Below are positions 8,909 to 17,804 of a DNA stretch of 64,000 bases, in pieces; the stretch's first letter is position 1, and every line of letters begins with the position of its first letter. Source of the stretch: Pseudomonadota bacterium (GTDB lineage Bacteria; Desulfobacterota; Desulfovibrionia; Desulfovibrionales; Desulfomicrobiaceae). Location: contig JAEWKZ010000124.1 in NCBI GenBank assembly GCA_023393525.1, positions 62,001 to 126,000 of the forward strand, given 5' to 3'. Made by a program: the position numbers and the translations under genes. The notes under the pieces were generated by a model. That model had not been told where the DNA came from. It saw only the letters and a program-made list of their open reading frames with translations, and searched no databases.

Positions 8909-9265
8909 ATGCGCTTCTATCTGACCACCATCGTTTTGCTGTCGCTCAGCAACATCTTCATGACCTTTGCCTGGTACGGCCATCTGCGCAATCTGTCGCA
9001 CACCCCCTGGGTCATCGCGGCATTCGCCAGCTGGGGCATAGCGCTCCTGGAATACCTGCTGCAGGTCCCGGCCAACCGCATCGGGCATCAGGTCATGAAC
9101 GTCGGTCAGCTCAAGATCCTGCAGGAATGCATCGCCCTGTCCGTGTTCATCCCCTTCTCCATCCTGTACATGAAGGAAAAGCCCAGCATGGATTATGTCT
9201 GGGCCGGGCTGTGCATCCTCGGCGCGGCCTTCTTCATGTTCCGCAAGAAATTGATGGGCGCCTAA
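8909..9265 (+). CDS. DMT-type small membrane protein (DUF486)
   Basis: 118 residues with four predicted helices and no signal cleavage site. Characteristic DUF486 segments are FMTFAWYGHLRNL, WGIALLEYLLQVPANRIGHQ and the C-terminal YVWAGLCILGAAFFMFRKK. The family belongs to the drug/metabolite transporter superfamily; four-helix members are expected to dimerise, and no substrate is established. The ATG at 8909 was chosen because homologues start near MRFYL; the 30-residue longer frame reads through non-conserved sequence. The upstream region 8790-8850 is AT-rich and may carry its promoter. Apparently monocistronic. Confidence 0.85.
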   Translation: MRFYLTTIVLLSLSNIFMTFAWYGHLRNLSHTPWVIAAFASWGIALLEYLLQVPANRIGHQVMNVGQLKILQECIALSVFIPFSILYMKEKPSMDYVWAGLCILGAAFFMFRKKLMGA

Positions 9266-9303
9266 GCCCGCATCTCCCCTCCTCGTCGCGCTCGTGCATA
9301 AAT

Positions 9304-9352
9304 TTGACAAGAACAGTCCGATTTGCACATCGACATGTGCACAGTTGTGCAA
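9304..9352 (+). promoter_or_regulatory. Candidate promoter/operator with repeated TGCACA half-sites
   Basis: A perfect -35-like TTGACA (9304-9309) is followed by the inverted repeat TGCACAT-CGAC-ATGTGCA (9324-9341). A third half-site TTGTGCAA (9345-9352) pairs equally well with TTGCACA at 9323-9329. The cluster lies 110-140 bases before the DUF2318 gene and may be the operator for the iron-locus-like operon. No -10 box is clear. The regulator is unknown. Confidence 0.4.
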
Positions 9353-9461
9353 GAAGGCCTGGCAATACGCCGGAATAAAAGCCGATATTTCTTGGTACGA
9401 ACCGTGCTTTCCATGAAGGCGCTGCGCGCCACGCGCAGTGTCATCATTCTTTGGAGGCACG

Positions 9462-9914
9462 ATGAACGTATTCCGCGCTTTTCTGCTCACAGCCCTCGTC
9501 CTGGCGACGGCAGGCACGGCCCATGCCTTTTTGGGCCTTTTTTCCGGGAACGACGCGCTCAAGGCCGAGAACGGCCAGGTGAGCATTCCGCTGTCCCGGA
9601 TTTCCGACGGCAAGGCCCATCATTTCAGTTTCGAGGACCAGGGTGTCAGCCTCAAATTCTTTGTGGTCAAAAGCTCCGACGGCGTCATCCGCGCCGCCTT
9701 TGACGCCTGCGACGTCTGTTTTCGCGAGAAAAAGGGGTATTCCCAGGACAAGGACTTCATGGTCTGCAACAACTGCGGCATGCGCTTTCATTCCTCGCGC
9801 ATCAACGAGGTCGAAGGCGGGTGCAACCCTTCGCCCCTGGCGCGTAAAATTGACGCAGACTCGCTCGTCATCGCGACTTCCGACCTGATCGCCGGGAAGA
9901 GGTTCTTCCAGTGA
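9462..9914 (+). CDS. Exported DUF2318 (Fe-S-membrane-like) protein
   Basis: 150 residues with a signal peptide or N-terminal anchor (MNVFRAFLLTALVLATAGTAHA). The DUF2318 domain has the expected Cys pattern: ACDVCF (about residue 85), VCNNCGMRF (about 104) and GGCNPSP (about 123). Five cysteines suggest metal or redox cofactor binding outside the membrane. In Campylobacter jejuni and some E. coli, DUF2318 proteins are encoded beside P19, an FTR1-type permease, FtsX-type permeases and an ATPase in a ferrous-iron uptake locus. Here only DUF2318, one FtsX-type permease and one ATPase are present. The ATG at 9462 has GGAGG four bases upstream. The stop overlaps the next gene in GTGA. Confidence 0.85.
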   Translation: MNVFRAFLLTALVLATAGTAHAFLGLFSGNDALKAENGQVSIPLSRISDGKAHHFSFEDQGVSLKFFVVKSSDGVIRAAFDACDVCFREKKGYSQDKDFMVCNNCGMRFHSSRINEVEGGCNPSPLARKIDADSLVIATSDLIAGKRFFQ

Positions 9915-11074
9915 ACATCCTGACCATTCCGCTGCGGACCATGCGCAAGAAGTGGGTCAAGACCCTGCTTCTGCTCCTGGTCTTCACCCTGAGCGTGGTC
10001 TCCATCGTTTCCCTCAATTACGTCTCGCGGGTGGTGGGCGAATCCCTGGAAAAGAAGCTGACCGCCTACGGAGCCAACATCCTGGTCATGCCCAAGAGCG
10101 AGAAGCTGACCGTGAGCTACGGCGGGTTCTCCATGGGCGACATGCTCATGGGCGTCACGGACCTGCGTGAAAGCGAGGTGGAAGCGAAGATCCGCTCCAT
10201 CGGCTACCGCGACCGCATCAGCGTCATCGCGCCCAAATTGGTGGCCATGACCACCATCGATGGCGTGGCCGTGGGCGTGGTCGGTGTGCGCTTCGACCGG
10301 GAAAAGGTGCTCAAAGGCTACTGGGCCGTGCAGGGCGCTTTTCCGGTCGTCGAAAACGGCATCCTGGCCGGGTCCAAGGCCGCCGGGAAGCTCGGACTTG
10401 CGGTGGGCGACAGCGTCGAGCTGGGCGGACGGAGCGCCGTGGTCACCGGGGTGATAGAGCCCACAGGCAGCGATGACGATTCCGTCCTTTTCGCGGGCAT
10501 GGAGTTCACCCAGGCCGTTTTCGGCCAGGACGACCGTGTCAGCTTCGTGGAAGTCTCGGCCCTGTGCGCGGGCTGCCCCATCGACGAGATCGTGGCCCAG
10601 ATCGTGGAAAAGCTGCCGGGCACCGAAATCCAGGCCCTGCAGTCCATCGTCAAGCAGCGCATGTATTCGGTCCATTTCGTGGAGCACCTCATCCTGACCG
10701 TGAGCCTGGTCATCCTCTTCATCGCCTGCTGCATGGTCGGCGCGACCATGCTCTCCTCCGTCAACGAGCGCATCAAGGAGATCGGCCTGCTGCGTTCCCT
10801 GGGCTTCTCGCGGGGCGGGATTTTCGGGATCTTCTGTTTCGAGGGCGTGCTCATCGGCATGATCGCCGGGGTCATCGGCTATTTCGGCGGATACGCCCTG
10901 AGCCTCAAGGTCCTGGCCCTGCTCGACATGACCAAGGAGGCGGTGGTGGCCATGCACGTCGGCCATCTGGCCCTGACCTGCCTCTTAATCGCCTCGGTCT
11001 CGGTCCTGGCCGCCTTTTTCCCGTCCTGGAAGGCCGCTTCCATCGAGCCGTCCACGGCGCTCATCTCCCTGTGA
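9911..11074 (+). CDS. FtsX-like/MacB-type ABC transporter permease
   Basis: 387 residues. Topology is MacB/FtsX-like: one N-terminal helix (about residues 18-38), a large extracytoplasmic domain (about 40-255), and three C-terminal helices carrying the conserved loop NERIKEIGLLRSLGFSRGGIF. The periplasmic domain has a CAGC pair (about residues 217-220), unusual for MacB proteins and possibly related to metal or redox function beside the Cys-rich DUF2318 protein. The GTG start at 9911 overlaps the stop of the upstream gene. The ATPase follows after six bases. The three genes form one operon, similar to the FtsX permease of the Campylobacter P19 locus. Confidence 0.85.
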   Translation: MNILTIPLRTMRKKWVKTLLLLLVFTLSVVSIVSLNYVSRVVGESLEKKLTAYGANILVMPKSEKLTVSYGGFSMGDMLMGVTDLRESEVEAKIRSIGYRDRISVIAPKLVAMTTIDGVAVGVVGVRFDREKVLKGYWAVQGAFPVVENGILAGSKAAGKLGLAVGDSVELGGRSAVVTGVIEPTGSDDDSVLFAGMEFTQAVFGQDDRVSFVEVSALCAGCPIDEIVAQIVEKLPGTEIQALQSIVKQRMYSVHFVEHLILTVSLVILFIACCMVGATMLSSVNERIKEIGLLRSLGFSRGGIFGIFCFEGVLIGMIAGVIGYFGGYALSLKVLALLDMTKEAVVAMHVGHLALTCLLIASVSVLAAFFPSWKAASIEPSTALISL

Positions 11075-11080
11075 GGAACC

Positions 11081-11749
11081 ATGCTTGAAGCCAAGAACAT
11101 AACCAAGACCTTTCAGTCCGAAGGCGTGGAGACACTGGCCCTGCGCGAGGTCAGCCTCACCCTGCGGGCCGGGGAGTTCGTGAGCATCGTGGGCCGCTCC
11201 GGCTCCGGCAAGACGACCTTCCTGAACGTGCTGTCCACCCTGCTCGCGCCGAATTCGGGGCAGATATTGTACCAGGGCGAAGACGTGACCGGGTTTTCGG
11301 CCCAGCGTCTGAACGAGTTGCGCAACCGCGATTTCGCCGTGGTCTTTCAGTTTCACTATCTTCTCCCCTATCTCACGGCGCGCGAGAACGTGCTGCTGCC
11401 CTTCATGAACGGTCTTGGGGCCGTGGGCAGGGAAGAGACCAGACGGGCCGCGCAATGCCTGGAGCGGGTCGGCCTCGGCGGAAAGGGCGACAAGCTGCCC
11501 GGCCATCTGTCCGGCGGCGAGCAGCAGCGGGCGGCCATCGCCAGGGCCCTGGTCAAGAAGTCAACGGTCCTTTTCGCCGACGAGCCCACGGGCAATCTGG
11601 ACAAGAGCACGGGCGAGTCGGTCATGGACCTGCTGGCGGGCCTGAAGGACGAGGGGCTTGGCATCATCATGGTCACCCATGACGAGGATTATGCGCGGCG
11701 CGCCGACCGCGTGGTGCGCATGGCCGACGGGATGGTGATAGGAAACTAG
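11081..11749 (+). CDS. ABC transporter ATP-binding protein (LolD/MacB class)
   Basis: 222 residues. Walker A is GRSGSGKTTFLNVL (about residues 37-50), the Q-loop is VVFQFHYLLPYLTARENV, the signature is LSGGEQQRAAIARAL, Walker B is VLFADEPTGNLD, and the H-loop is MVTHDEDYARRADRVVRM. This class pairs with FtsX/MacB permeases that do mechanical work or export rather than channel-type import, consistent with the preceding gene. The start follows GAGGAACC. It is the last gene of the DUF2318 operon and is followed by a bidirectional terminator. Confidence 0.9.
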   Translation: MLEAKNITKTFQSEGVETLALREVSLTLRAGEFVSIVGRSGSGKTTFLNVLSTLLAPNSGQILYQGEDVTGFSAQRLNELRNRDFAVVFQFHYLLPYLTARENVLLPFMNGLGAVGREETRRAAQCLERVGLGGKGDKLPGHLSGGEQQRAAIARALVKKSTVLFADEPTGNLDKSTGESVMDLLAGLKDEGLGIIMVTHDEDYARRADRVVRMADGMVIGN

Positions 11750-11766
11750 GATTTGGTATCGCCAGG

Positions 11767-11805
11767 AAAAAGGGCCGCGCACCGTTTGGAGCGCGGCCCT
11801 TCATT
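11767..11805. terminator. Bidirectional intrinsic terminator
   Basis: A perfect 9-bp stem GGGCCGCGC/GCGCGGCCC (11772-11780 and 11791-11799) has AAAAA on its left and TTCATTTT on its right. It can therefore stop both the plus-strand ABC operon and the convergent nitroreductase gene. Confidence 0.85.
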
Positions 11806-11806
11806 T

Positions 11807-12403
11807 TCACCAGGCGCCCTGTTTCCAGACTTCGACCAGGGGCTTGCGCGGGGACGGGCCTTCCCAATCGACGTAGGGCTTGCCCAGGTTTTCCTTCACG
11901 TCCAGGATGCCGATGGCGAACCCGGCCACGACCTCGAATTCTTCCCGGTCGATGCCGAAGGCGTCGTAGATGGCCTCTTTTTTGATCCCGGACATGCCGT
12001 GGGTATAGAGACCGAGCCTCCTGGCCTGCAACGTCAAGGACATCCAGGCCGAGCCGCAGTCGTACACGGCGGTGGGGTTGGGTTTTCCGTTGTGGGAGAA
12101 GTTCTTCCTGGCGGCCATGAAGCCGATGAGCGAGGCGTTCACGGCCCATTTCTGGTTGGCCTCGACCAGGAGGTGCAAAAAAGTCTCGAAGGTCTCCTCC
12201 GTGGAGGTCAGCATGCGCCAGGGCTGCTCGTTGTAGGCCGACGGAGCCCATCGGGCCGCATCGAAGATGATCTTCAGATCTTCCACGGGAATGGCGGTTT
12301 TGACGAAGGAACGCGGGGACCAGCGCGCCGGAAACTCTTCGGCCACGCCGGGCAGGGGGTCGCGCTTGCTGAAGTCGGGAGCGTAGGGGGACGGATATTT
12401 CAT
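11807..12403 (-). CDS. Nitroreductase family protein
   Basis: 198-residue FMN-dependent oxidoreductase. Family features are RWSPRSF near residue 27, the flavin-phosphate segment FDAARWAPSAYNEQPW (about 47-62), VYDCGSAWMSLTLQARRLGL in the central helix, and the C-terminal GKPYVDWEGPSPRKPL. Members reduce nitroaromatics, quinones or enones using NAD(P)H; the physiological substrate is unknown. The start at 12403 has GGAGGAGATC upstream. It lies 81 bases downstream of the UDG-like gene on the same strand and could be co-transcribed with it. Confidence 0.85.
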   Translation of the reverse strand: MKYPSPYAPDFSKRDPLPGVAEEFPARWSPRSFVKTAIPVEDLKIIFDAARWAPSAYNEQPWRMLTSTEETFETFLHLLVEANQKWAVNASLIGFMAARKNFSHNGKPNPTAVYDCGSAWMSLTLQARRLGLYTHGMSGIKKEAIYDAFGIDREEFEVVAGFAIGILDVKENLGKPYVDWEGPSPRKPLVEVWKQGAW

Positions 12404-12484
12404 GATCTCCTCCGGGATGATGTGCAGTCGTTACGCCACCCTGGGCATATCCCTTGTGAAGCGCCCCATGTCAACGAGGCGGGA

Positions 12485-13177
12485 TCATTTTCGACCCTTT
12501 TTGATGATCTGCGCGAACTGGGTTCGGAACTGCCCCGCCCCGCCGTTGGCCGGGTGCCGCAGGGCCGGGGCGGCGATGCCCATGGCCGCGAGCAGGGCGG
12601 CCGACTTCTGCCCCACGGCCAGGATGCGGGCTTGCGGGACATGGGCGGTAAGGGCCAGCAGCACCGGACGGCCGAGCATGACCTCCTCGTCCGTGGGCGT
12701 GCGGTTGCTCAAGAAACCCTTGTCCGGCTTGTACGGGTGCCACGGGAAGGCGTTCCAGAGGATGACGCAGCGCGGATCGACGCCCAACTCGCGCATGGCC
12801 CCCCAGACGATGGTCGCCGTGGGCTCGGTGAAGCCGTCCGCCTTCACGTCCTCGCGGCTGGTGCGCCGGGGGGCGGGCGCGAAGACCATCTCGGGGCCAA
12901 GCCCCTTATGCCGCAAGAGTCCCAGGAGCAGGCGCTCCGAGGTCATGGGAATGCCGGAGAAATGCCCGCCCTGGTAGCCCAGGGCCTCGGCCAGGAGAAT
13001 GACCGTGGCCTTTTGACGCTCCGCCATGTAGGAGGCGAGCTGTTCCCGCCGGATGACCGGCGCGTCGGGACCCGCGTCATGCAGCGGGTCCCGGTGGTGC
13101 CAGGGGTTGAAGACCGCCCCGGCCGGAGAATTTTTCAGGAGTTTCATGAAGGCATGCATGGAGTCTGCGCTACACAT
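12485..13177 (-). CDS. Uracil-DNA glycosylase superfamily protein
   Basis: 230 residues. It carries variants of the three UDG superfamily motifs: GIPMTSERLLLGLL near residue 80, LWNAFPWHPYKP near residue 145 and LRHPANGGAGQF near the C-terminus. The family 4/5 Fe-S cysteine set is not present, and the catalytic Asp/Asn assignment cannot be settled by eye. The protein could remove deaminated or damaged bases or be a non-canonical relative. The ATG at 13177 was chosen because GGAGG lies six bases upstream; the longer frame to 13231 overlaps the divergent LysE gene. The gap to that gene is 40 bases. Confidence 0.75.
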   Translation of the reverse strand: MCSADSMHAFMKLLKNSPAGAVFNPWHHRDPLHDAGPDAPVIRREQLASYMAERQKATVILLAEALGYQGGHFSGIPMTSERLLLGLLRHKGLGPEMVFAPAPRRTSREDVKADGFTEPTATIVWGAMRELGVDPRCVILWNAFPWHPYKPDKGFLSNRTPTDEEVMLGRPVLLALTAHVPQARILAVGQKSAALLAAMGIAAPALRHPANGGAGQFRTQFAQIIKKGRK

Positions 13178-13217
13178 TGGCCGCCTCCGGTGCAAGACCC
13201 TGCAAACGAGGACTGCA

Positions 13218-13838
13218 ATGATCGACGTCATCCATTACCCGCTTTTCATCATCACGGCCGTGACCCTGAACCTCTATCCCGGCCCGGACACCATCTACAT
13301 CCTGACCCGCAGCACGGCCCAAGGCCGCGCCGCAGGCGTCGCCTCGGCCCTGGGGATATCCAGCGGGTGCGTGATCCACGCGCTGCTCGGGGCCTTGGGG
13401 CTGGCCGCCGTGGTCATGGCCTCGGCCACGGCCTATCAGATGATCAAATGGGCCGGCGCGGCCTACCTGGTCTATCTTGGCCTGACCATGCTGCGGGCGC
13501 GCGGCCATGGCCCGTCCCATGCGCTATCGACGAAACAATCGCCGGGCCGCATCTATGTCCAGGGCGTGATAACCAGCCTGCTCAATCCCAAGGTGGCGCT
13601 CTTCTTCCTGGCACTCATTCCGCAGTTCATCGCGCCGAATGCCGTTCACCCCGGCCTGTCCTTTCTGGCGCTGGGCTTGACCTTCGTCGCCACCAGCACG
13701 CTGTGGAGCCTTGTCCTGGCCGTGGCCGCCGGGGCATTGCATCGGCGGTTGGCCAGCGGTTCGGGAGCACGTTGGCTCAAGCGCCTGGGCGGTGGGCTGC
13801 TGGTCGGGCTGGGCACCCGGCTGGCTTTTTCCAAGTAG
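13218..13838 (+). CDS. LysE/RhtB family amino-acid exporter
   Basis: 206-residue inner-membrane protein with about six helices. The signature near the N-terminus is TLNLYPGPDTIYIL, then ALGISSGCVIHALLGALGLA, KWAGAAYLVYLGLTMLR and, after the central loop, GVITSLLNPKVALFFLALIPQF, all typical of LysE/RhtB exporters of amino acids or homoserine lactones. The ATG at 13218 has GAGG six bases upstream; the ORF extending back to 13053 overlaps the divergent UDG gene. A patatin gene follows after 73 bases. Substrate not assignable. Confidence 0.85.
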   Translation: MIDVIHYPLFIITAVTLNLYPGPDTIYILTRSTAQGRAAGVASALGISSGCVIHALLGALGLAAVVMASATAYQMIKWAGAAYLVYLGLTMLRARGHGPSHALSTKQSPGRIYVQGVITSLLNPKVALFFLALIPQFIAPNAVHPGLSFLALGLTFVATSTLWSLVLAVAAGALHRRLASGSGARWLKRLGGGLLVGLGTRLAFSK

Positions 13839-13911
13839 ACCTTGACGCGCCTCCCGGCGGATTTACCCTCATTCTTTGCAGCCCGACGATCGACCCCACG
13901 GAGACTTGCCG

Positions 13912-14829
13912 ATGAGCACAAGAACCACTTCAAACCTCAAGATCGGCCTTGCCCTGGGCAGCGGTTCATCGCGTGGCTGGGCCCATATCGGCATCATCAA
14001 CGCCCTGGCCGAGCAAGGCATACGGCCGGACATCGTCTGCGGCACCTCTGTCGGAGCGCTGGTCGGCGCGGCCCACGCCGCAGGCAATCTGGACAAGCTC
14101 GAAGAGTGGGTGCGCTCTCTGACACGGCTTGAAACCGCGAGCTTTTTCGAGCTGACCCCGGCGTTCACCGGTTTCGTGAATACATCGAGGCTGCGTAAAT
14201 TTCTGGAAAAGCACGTGGCGAGAAAGGACATCCGCATCGAGGACCTTGGACCGCAATACGGCTCCGTGGCCACGGATCTGGAATCGGGCCGCGAGATCTG
14301 GTTCACCAAAGGGCCGCTGCTGGAGGCCGTGTGGGCGTCCATCTCCCTGCCGGGCCTGTTTCCGGCCATACGCCATGAGAACCGCTGGCTCGTGGATGGC
14401 GGCCTGGTCAACCCCGTGCCGGTCTCGGTCTGCCGCGCGATGGGAGCCGACGTGGTCATTGCCGTGAACCTCAACGGCGACATCGTGGGCAAGCACCTGG
14501 TCAAGACGCCCAAAGAGAAGAAAAAGAACGGCGTGGCCGAAGCGTTCACGAATCTGGTCAAGGAATACACGGGCTCGCTCTTTTTTGATTCCGAAGAGGA
14601 AGACGATCCCCCGGGGCTTTTCGACGCCATTGCCGGGTCCGTGAATATCGCCCAGGAGCGCATCACGCGCAGCCGCCTGGCCGGGGACCCTCCGGAAATC
14701 CTGCTCGCGCCCAAGCTCTCGCACATCGGTCTGCTGGAGTTTTTCAGGGCCGAGGAAGCCATTGCGGAAGGCGGAAAATGCGTAGAGCGCGCGCTGCCCG
14801 AGATCGAGCATCTGCTGCGAAGACTTTAG
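13912..14829 (+). CDS. Patatin-like phospholipase (RssA-type)
   Basis: 305 residues. The oxyanion-hole loop is LGSGSSRGWAHIGII (about residues 14-28), the nucleophile elbow is CGTSVGALVGAA (Ser about 47), and the catalytic Asp is in VDGGLVNPVPV (about 162-172), giving an intact Ser-Asp dyad. There is no signal peptide, so it is cytosolic or peripheral. Length and motif spacing fit the bacterial RssA/YchK group of lipid acyl hydrolases. The start at 13912 has GGAG nine bases upstream. It lies between LysE and the M16 peptidase on the same strand. Substrate unknown. Confidence 0.85.
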   Translation: MSTRTTSNLKIGLALGSGSSRGWAHIGIINALAEQGIRPDIVCGTSVGALVGAAHAAGNLDKLEEWVRSLTRLETASFFELTPAFTGFVNTSRLRKFLEKHVARKDIRIEDLGPQYGSVATDLESGREIWFTKGPLLEAVWASISLPGLFPAIRHENRWLVDGGLVNPVPVSVCRAMGADVVIAVNLNGDIVGKHLVKTPKEKKKNGVAEAFTNLVKEYTGSLFFDSEEEDDPPGLFDAIAGSVNIAQERITRSRLAGDPPEILLAPKLSHIGLLEFFRAEEAIAEGGKCVERALPEIEHLLRRL

Positions 14830-14865
14830 CCCCGAATATCCCGGCAACATGTCCAAGGAGGCCTC

Positions 14866-17706
14866 ATGCCCATAGTGCGTTTTGTTCTTTTCTTCCTGTT
14901 CCTCGCCCTGCAGGCCCAGGCCGCGCAGGTGCGGGTCTCGGACACGGATTACCGCGCCTACCGGACCCTGACCCTGGACACGGGCCTTGAGGTGCTGCTG
15001 GTGCATGACCAGCGCGCCTCCAAGGCCGCCGCCGCCCTGGCTCTGCCCGTGGGCAGCCTCGACAACCCGGATTCCCAGCCCGGCCTGGCCCATTATCTGG
15101 AACACATGCTCTTTCTGGGTTCCGAGGCCTACCCCGGCCCCGAGGAGTACCAGTCCTTCATCACCAGAAACGGCGGCCAGACCAACGCGGCCACGGGCTA
15201 CACCTCCACCACCTACATGATGGAGGTCGACCCGCCCGCCTTTGCCGAGGCCCTGCGGCGCATGGCCGACACCCTGGCCCGGCCCCTGCTCGACCCGGTC
15301 TACGCGGACAAGGAGCGAAGCGCCGTCAACGCGGAGATGGAGTCCAAAAAGCACAGCGACGGACGCCGCCTGGCCATGCTCATGCTCTCGACCCTGAACC
15401 CGGATCATCCGGCCACCCGCTTCACGGGCGGCAACCTAGAGACCCTGTCCGACAAGCAAGGCAGCCGCCTGCACGACGAACTGGTCCGCTTCCACCAGAC
15501 CTGGTACTCGGCGAACCTGATGAAAGGCGTGCTCTACGGCCCCCAGAGCCTGGATGAACTGGAAGCCCTGGCCCGAAGCGAGCTTGCCGTCATCCCCGAC
15601 CGCCAGGCCCAAATAGCGGTTCCCGCCGCGCCGCCGGCCACGGACGCCGAAAAAGGCGTGATCGTCGGCGTGCGTCCCGTGCGCGAGACCCGGAGCATGA
15701 GCATCGAATTCGTCCTGCCCCAGGCCCTGGACGACTCCCGCACCAAGCCCCTGCAGGTCGTCTCCGCCGTGCTCGGCACGGAGACCGGGCACTCCCTGAT
15801 CGAAGTGCTGCGAAACAAGGGGCTGGCGCTGGGCCTTTCGGCTGGAGGGGACACCACTTCCCTGCGCAACGGCGTGACCCTGTCCCTCTTCGTGCAGCTC
15901 ACCGCAGAGGGCGACAGGAAACGCGACGAGGTGCTGGCCACGATCTTCGCCTACTTCGATCTGCTGCGCGCCCAGGGTCTGGGAGAAACGTATTTCGAGC
16001 AGCTGCGGCGCATGCTTGAGATGGAATTCCGCTTCGCCCCCCTGGCCAGCGGCTTCGACTATGTCGCCTCCGCCGCGACGCAGATGCTGCGGCATCCCGT
16101 GGAAGACGTGAATTACGGCCCCTATCGCCTGGACTCCTTTGACCGCGAGGCCGTAAGCAGCGTGATCGAAGCCCTCAGGCCCGAGAACGCGCGCATCTTC
16201 CAGGTCGGGGCGGATCAGCCCGTGGACAGGCAGGCCTTCTTCTATCAGACCCCATACAGCGCGCGGCCCGTCGCAGACAGCGACATCGCCCGCTGGAAAA
16301 AGCTTTCCGCAGGGATGGAACTGCGCCTGCCGGACCCAAACCCCTTCCTGCCGGATGATTTCTCGCTGGTCGCGGCCAAGGCTGACGCAGAGCCTCGCAA
16401 ACTCGCGGACAAACCCGGTCTTTCCCTTTGGCACGCCGGGTCGGCCTTCCGGCTGGAACCCAAGGCCATCCTCATGACCCGGCTGCAATCCGCCCATTTC
16501 GCCTCCACCCGCGAGCAAACGGCCCTGCAGGGCGTGCTGCTCGAACTGTGGGATCAAAAGCAGGCGGGCCTGCGCTATCAGGCCATGGAGGCGGGGCTTG
16601 GATTGTCCGTATCCGGCGATGAAGGCATCGTCATCCGCATCGATGGATTCAGTCAGCATCAGACCGACCTGATGCCCCGCGTGCTCGACTTTCTCGGCCA
16701 GGAAGTGACGCCTGCAGATTTTGAACAGGCCAAGGCGGAGCAGCTGCGCAGCCTCGCCAACATGGAAAAACAGGGGCTCTTCGGCCAGGCCATGGGCGCC
16801 ATGCGCAGTCTGCTCAAGGTTCCGTCGTGGGACCACCGGGACATCGAAGAGGCCACCAGAACGCTGACCCTGGAGGATCTGAACGCATACCTGGGCACGG
16901 TGCGGCGGGACCTGCGCTTCACGGTCTTCGGGTTCGGCAATATCGCCCCGGACGACCTGCGCACGCTGGAGGACGACCTTCGCCCGTTCATCGGACCTGA
17001 AGCGGGAGCGCCGCCGATGGCGGCGCGCATCGCGCCCAGGCAGGGCGTCGTGGCCGATTACCGCAAATCGAGCGAACTGGAAGACAGCGCCCTGGTCGAA
17101 ATGTTCCTGACCCCCGCGACCGGCCCCGCGTCCAAGGCGCGCATGCTCCTGCTGGAAGGGCTTCTGTCCAACCGCTTCTTCAGCCGTCTGCGCACCGAAG
17201 AGCAACTGGGCTACGTGGCCACCAGCTTTCCGGTCATGTTCGCCCACGCCGCCGGGATCGGGTTCGGCGTGCAGAGCCCGGTGCAGGGTACGGCGGGCCT
17301 GGCCGACCGCTTCGAGTCCTTCTACTACACGGCCCTCTCGCAGCTGCGCGGCGTGACCAGGGAGGAATTCGAGTCCGTGCGCCAGGGCGTGCTGGCCTCA
17401 CTGACGAAAAGCCCGGATACCCTGGAAGAGGAATTCGGCTGGCTGGAAACGGACCTGCGCCTGGGCAACCAGGCCTTCGACGGCCGCGACAAGCTGGTCG
17501 AATTTTTGAAGAAAGCCACCCTGCCCGAGGTCGTGCGCGCCTACGAGACCATGGTCATGGGCCCCGGCGGCACGCGGGCACTCATCCAGGTCCAGGGCTC
17601 GCGCTTTGGCGACTTCGGCTGGGCCCGCAAACATGGGGCGGTGCAGATCGAACAGCCCGAAGACTTCCACAAACTCATGGGCCTGCAACGCTACCAGGGC
17701 CTCTGA
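14866..17706 (+). CDS. M16 family metallopeptidase (pitrilysin/insulinase-like), exported
   Basis: 946 residues. Signal peptide at residues 1-20 (FVLFFLFLALQAQA). The inverted zinc motif HYLEHMLFLGSEAYPG (HxxEH, about residues 76-80) and the distal Glu region ERSAVNAEMESKKHSD define an active N-terminal domain. Three more M16-fold domains follow, including the C-terminal RLRTEEQLGYVATSF typical of full-length insulysins. Length matches pitrilysin (about 960), so it should be a periplasmic peptide-degrading clamshell protease. AAGGAGG lies four bases before the ATG. A strong terminator follows. Insulysins degrade short exported or imported peptides; no substrate is suggested by neighbours. Confidence 0.92.
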   Translation: MPIVRFVLFFLFLALQAQAAQVRVSDTDYRAYRTLTLDTGLEVLLVHDQRASKAAAALALPVGSLDNPDSQPGLAHYLEHMLFLGSEAYPGPEEYQSFITRNGGQTNAATGYTSTTYMMEVDPPAFAEALRRMADTLARPLLDPVYADKERSAVNAEMESKKHSDGRRLAMLMLSTLNPDHPATRFTGGNLETLSDKQGSRLHDELVRFHQTWYSANLMKGVLYGPQSLDELEALARSELAVIPDRQAQIAVPAAPPATDAEKGVIVGVRPVRETRSMSIEFVLPQALDDSRTKPLQVVSAVLGTETGHSLIEVLRNKGLALGLSAGGDTTSLRNGVTLSLFVQLTAEGDRKRDEVLATIFAYFDLLRAQGLGETYFEQLRRMLEMEFRFAPLASGFDYVASAATQMLRHPVEDVNYGPYRLDSFDREAVSSVIEALRPENARIFQVGADQPVDRQAFFYQTPYSARPVADSDIARWKKLSAGMELRLPDPNPFLPDDFSLVAAKADAEPRKLADKPGLSLWHAGSAFRLEPKAILMTRLQSAHFASTREQTALQGVLLELWDQKQAGLRYQAMEAGLGLSVSGDEGIVIRIDGFSQHQTDLMPRVLDFLGQEVTPADFEQAKAEQLRSLANMEKQGLFGQAMGAMRSLLKVPSWDHRDIEEATRTLTLEDLNAYLGTVRRDLRFTVFGFGNIAPDDLRTLEDDLRPFIGPEAGAPPMAARIAPRQGVVADYRKSSELEDSALVEMFLTPATGPASKARMLLLEGLLSNRFFSRLRTEEQLGYVATSFPVMFAHAAGIGFGVQSPVQGTAGLADRFESFYYTALSQLRGVTREEFESVRQGVLASLTKSPDTLEEEFGWLETDLRLGNQAFDGRDKLVEFLKKATLPEVVRAYETMVMGPGGTRALIQVQGSRFGDFGWARKHGAVQIEQPEDFHKLMGLQRYQGL

Positions 17707-17718
17707 CCCTCCAAACAC

Positions 17719-17757
17719 AACACGGGCGCCCGTCGAAACAGGCGCCCGTGTTCGTTT
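17719..17757 (+). terminator. Intrinsic terminator after the M16 gene
   Basis: A 12-bp perfect stem AACACGGGCGCC/GGCGCCCGTGTT (17719-17730 and 17741-17752) with a 10-base loop is followed by CGTTTC. The T-run is weak, but the stem is very stable and sits between converging genes, so it could serve both. Confidence 0.75.
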
Positions 17758-17804
17758 CATGATGGGTCGCGGGGAATTCTCCCCGGCCCGCCGGAAGACA
17801 AAAC

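Noticed and set aside
11753..13915. 720-codon plus-strand frame spanning nitroreductase, UDG and LysE genes
   Set aside because: Runs across three real genes on both strands and through a terminator; composition is that of a shadow frame.
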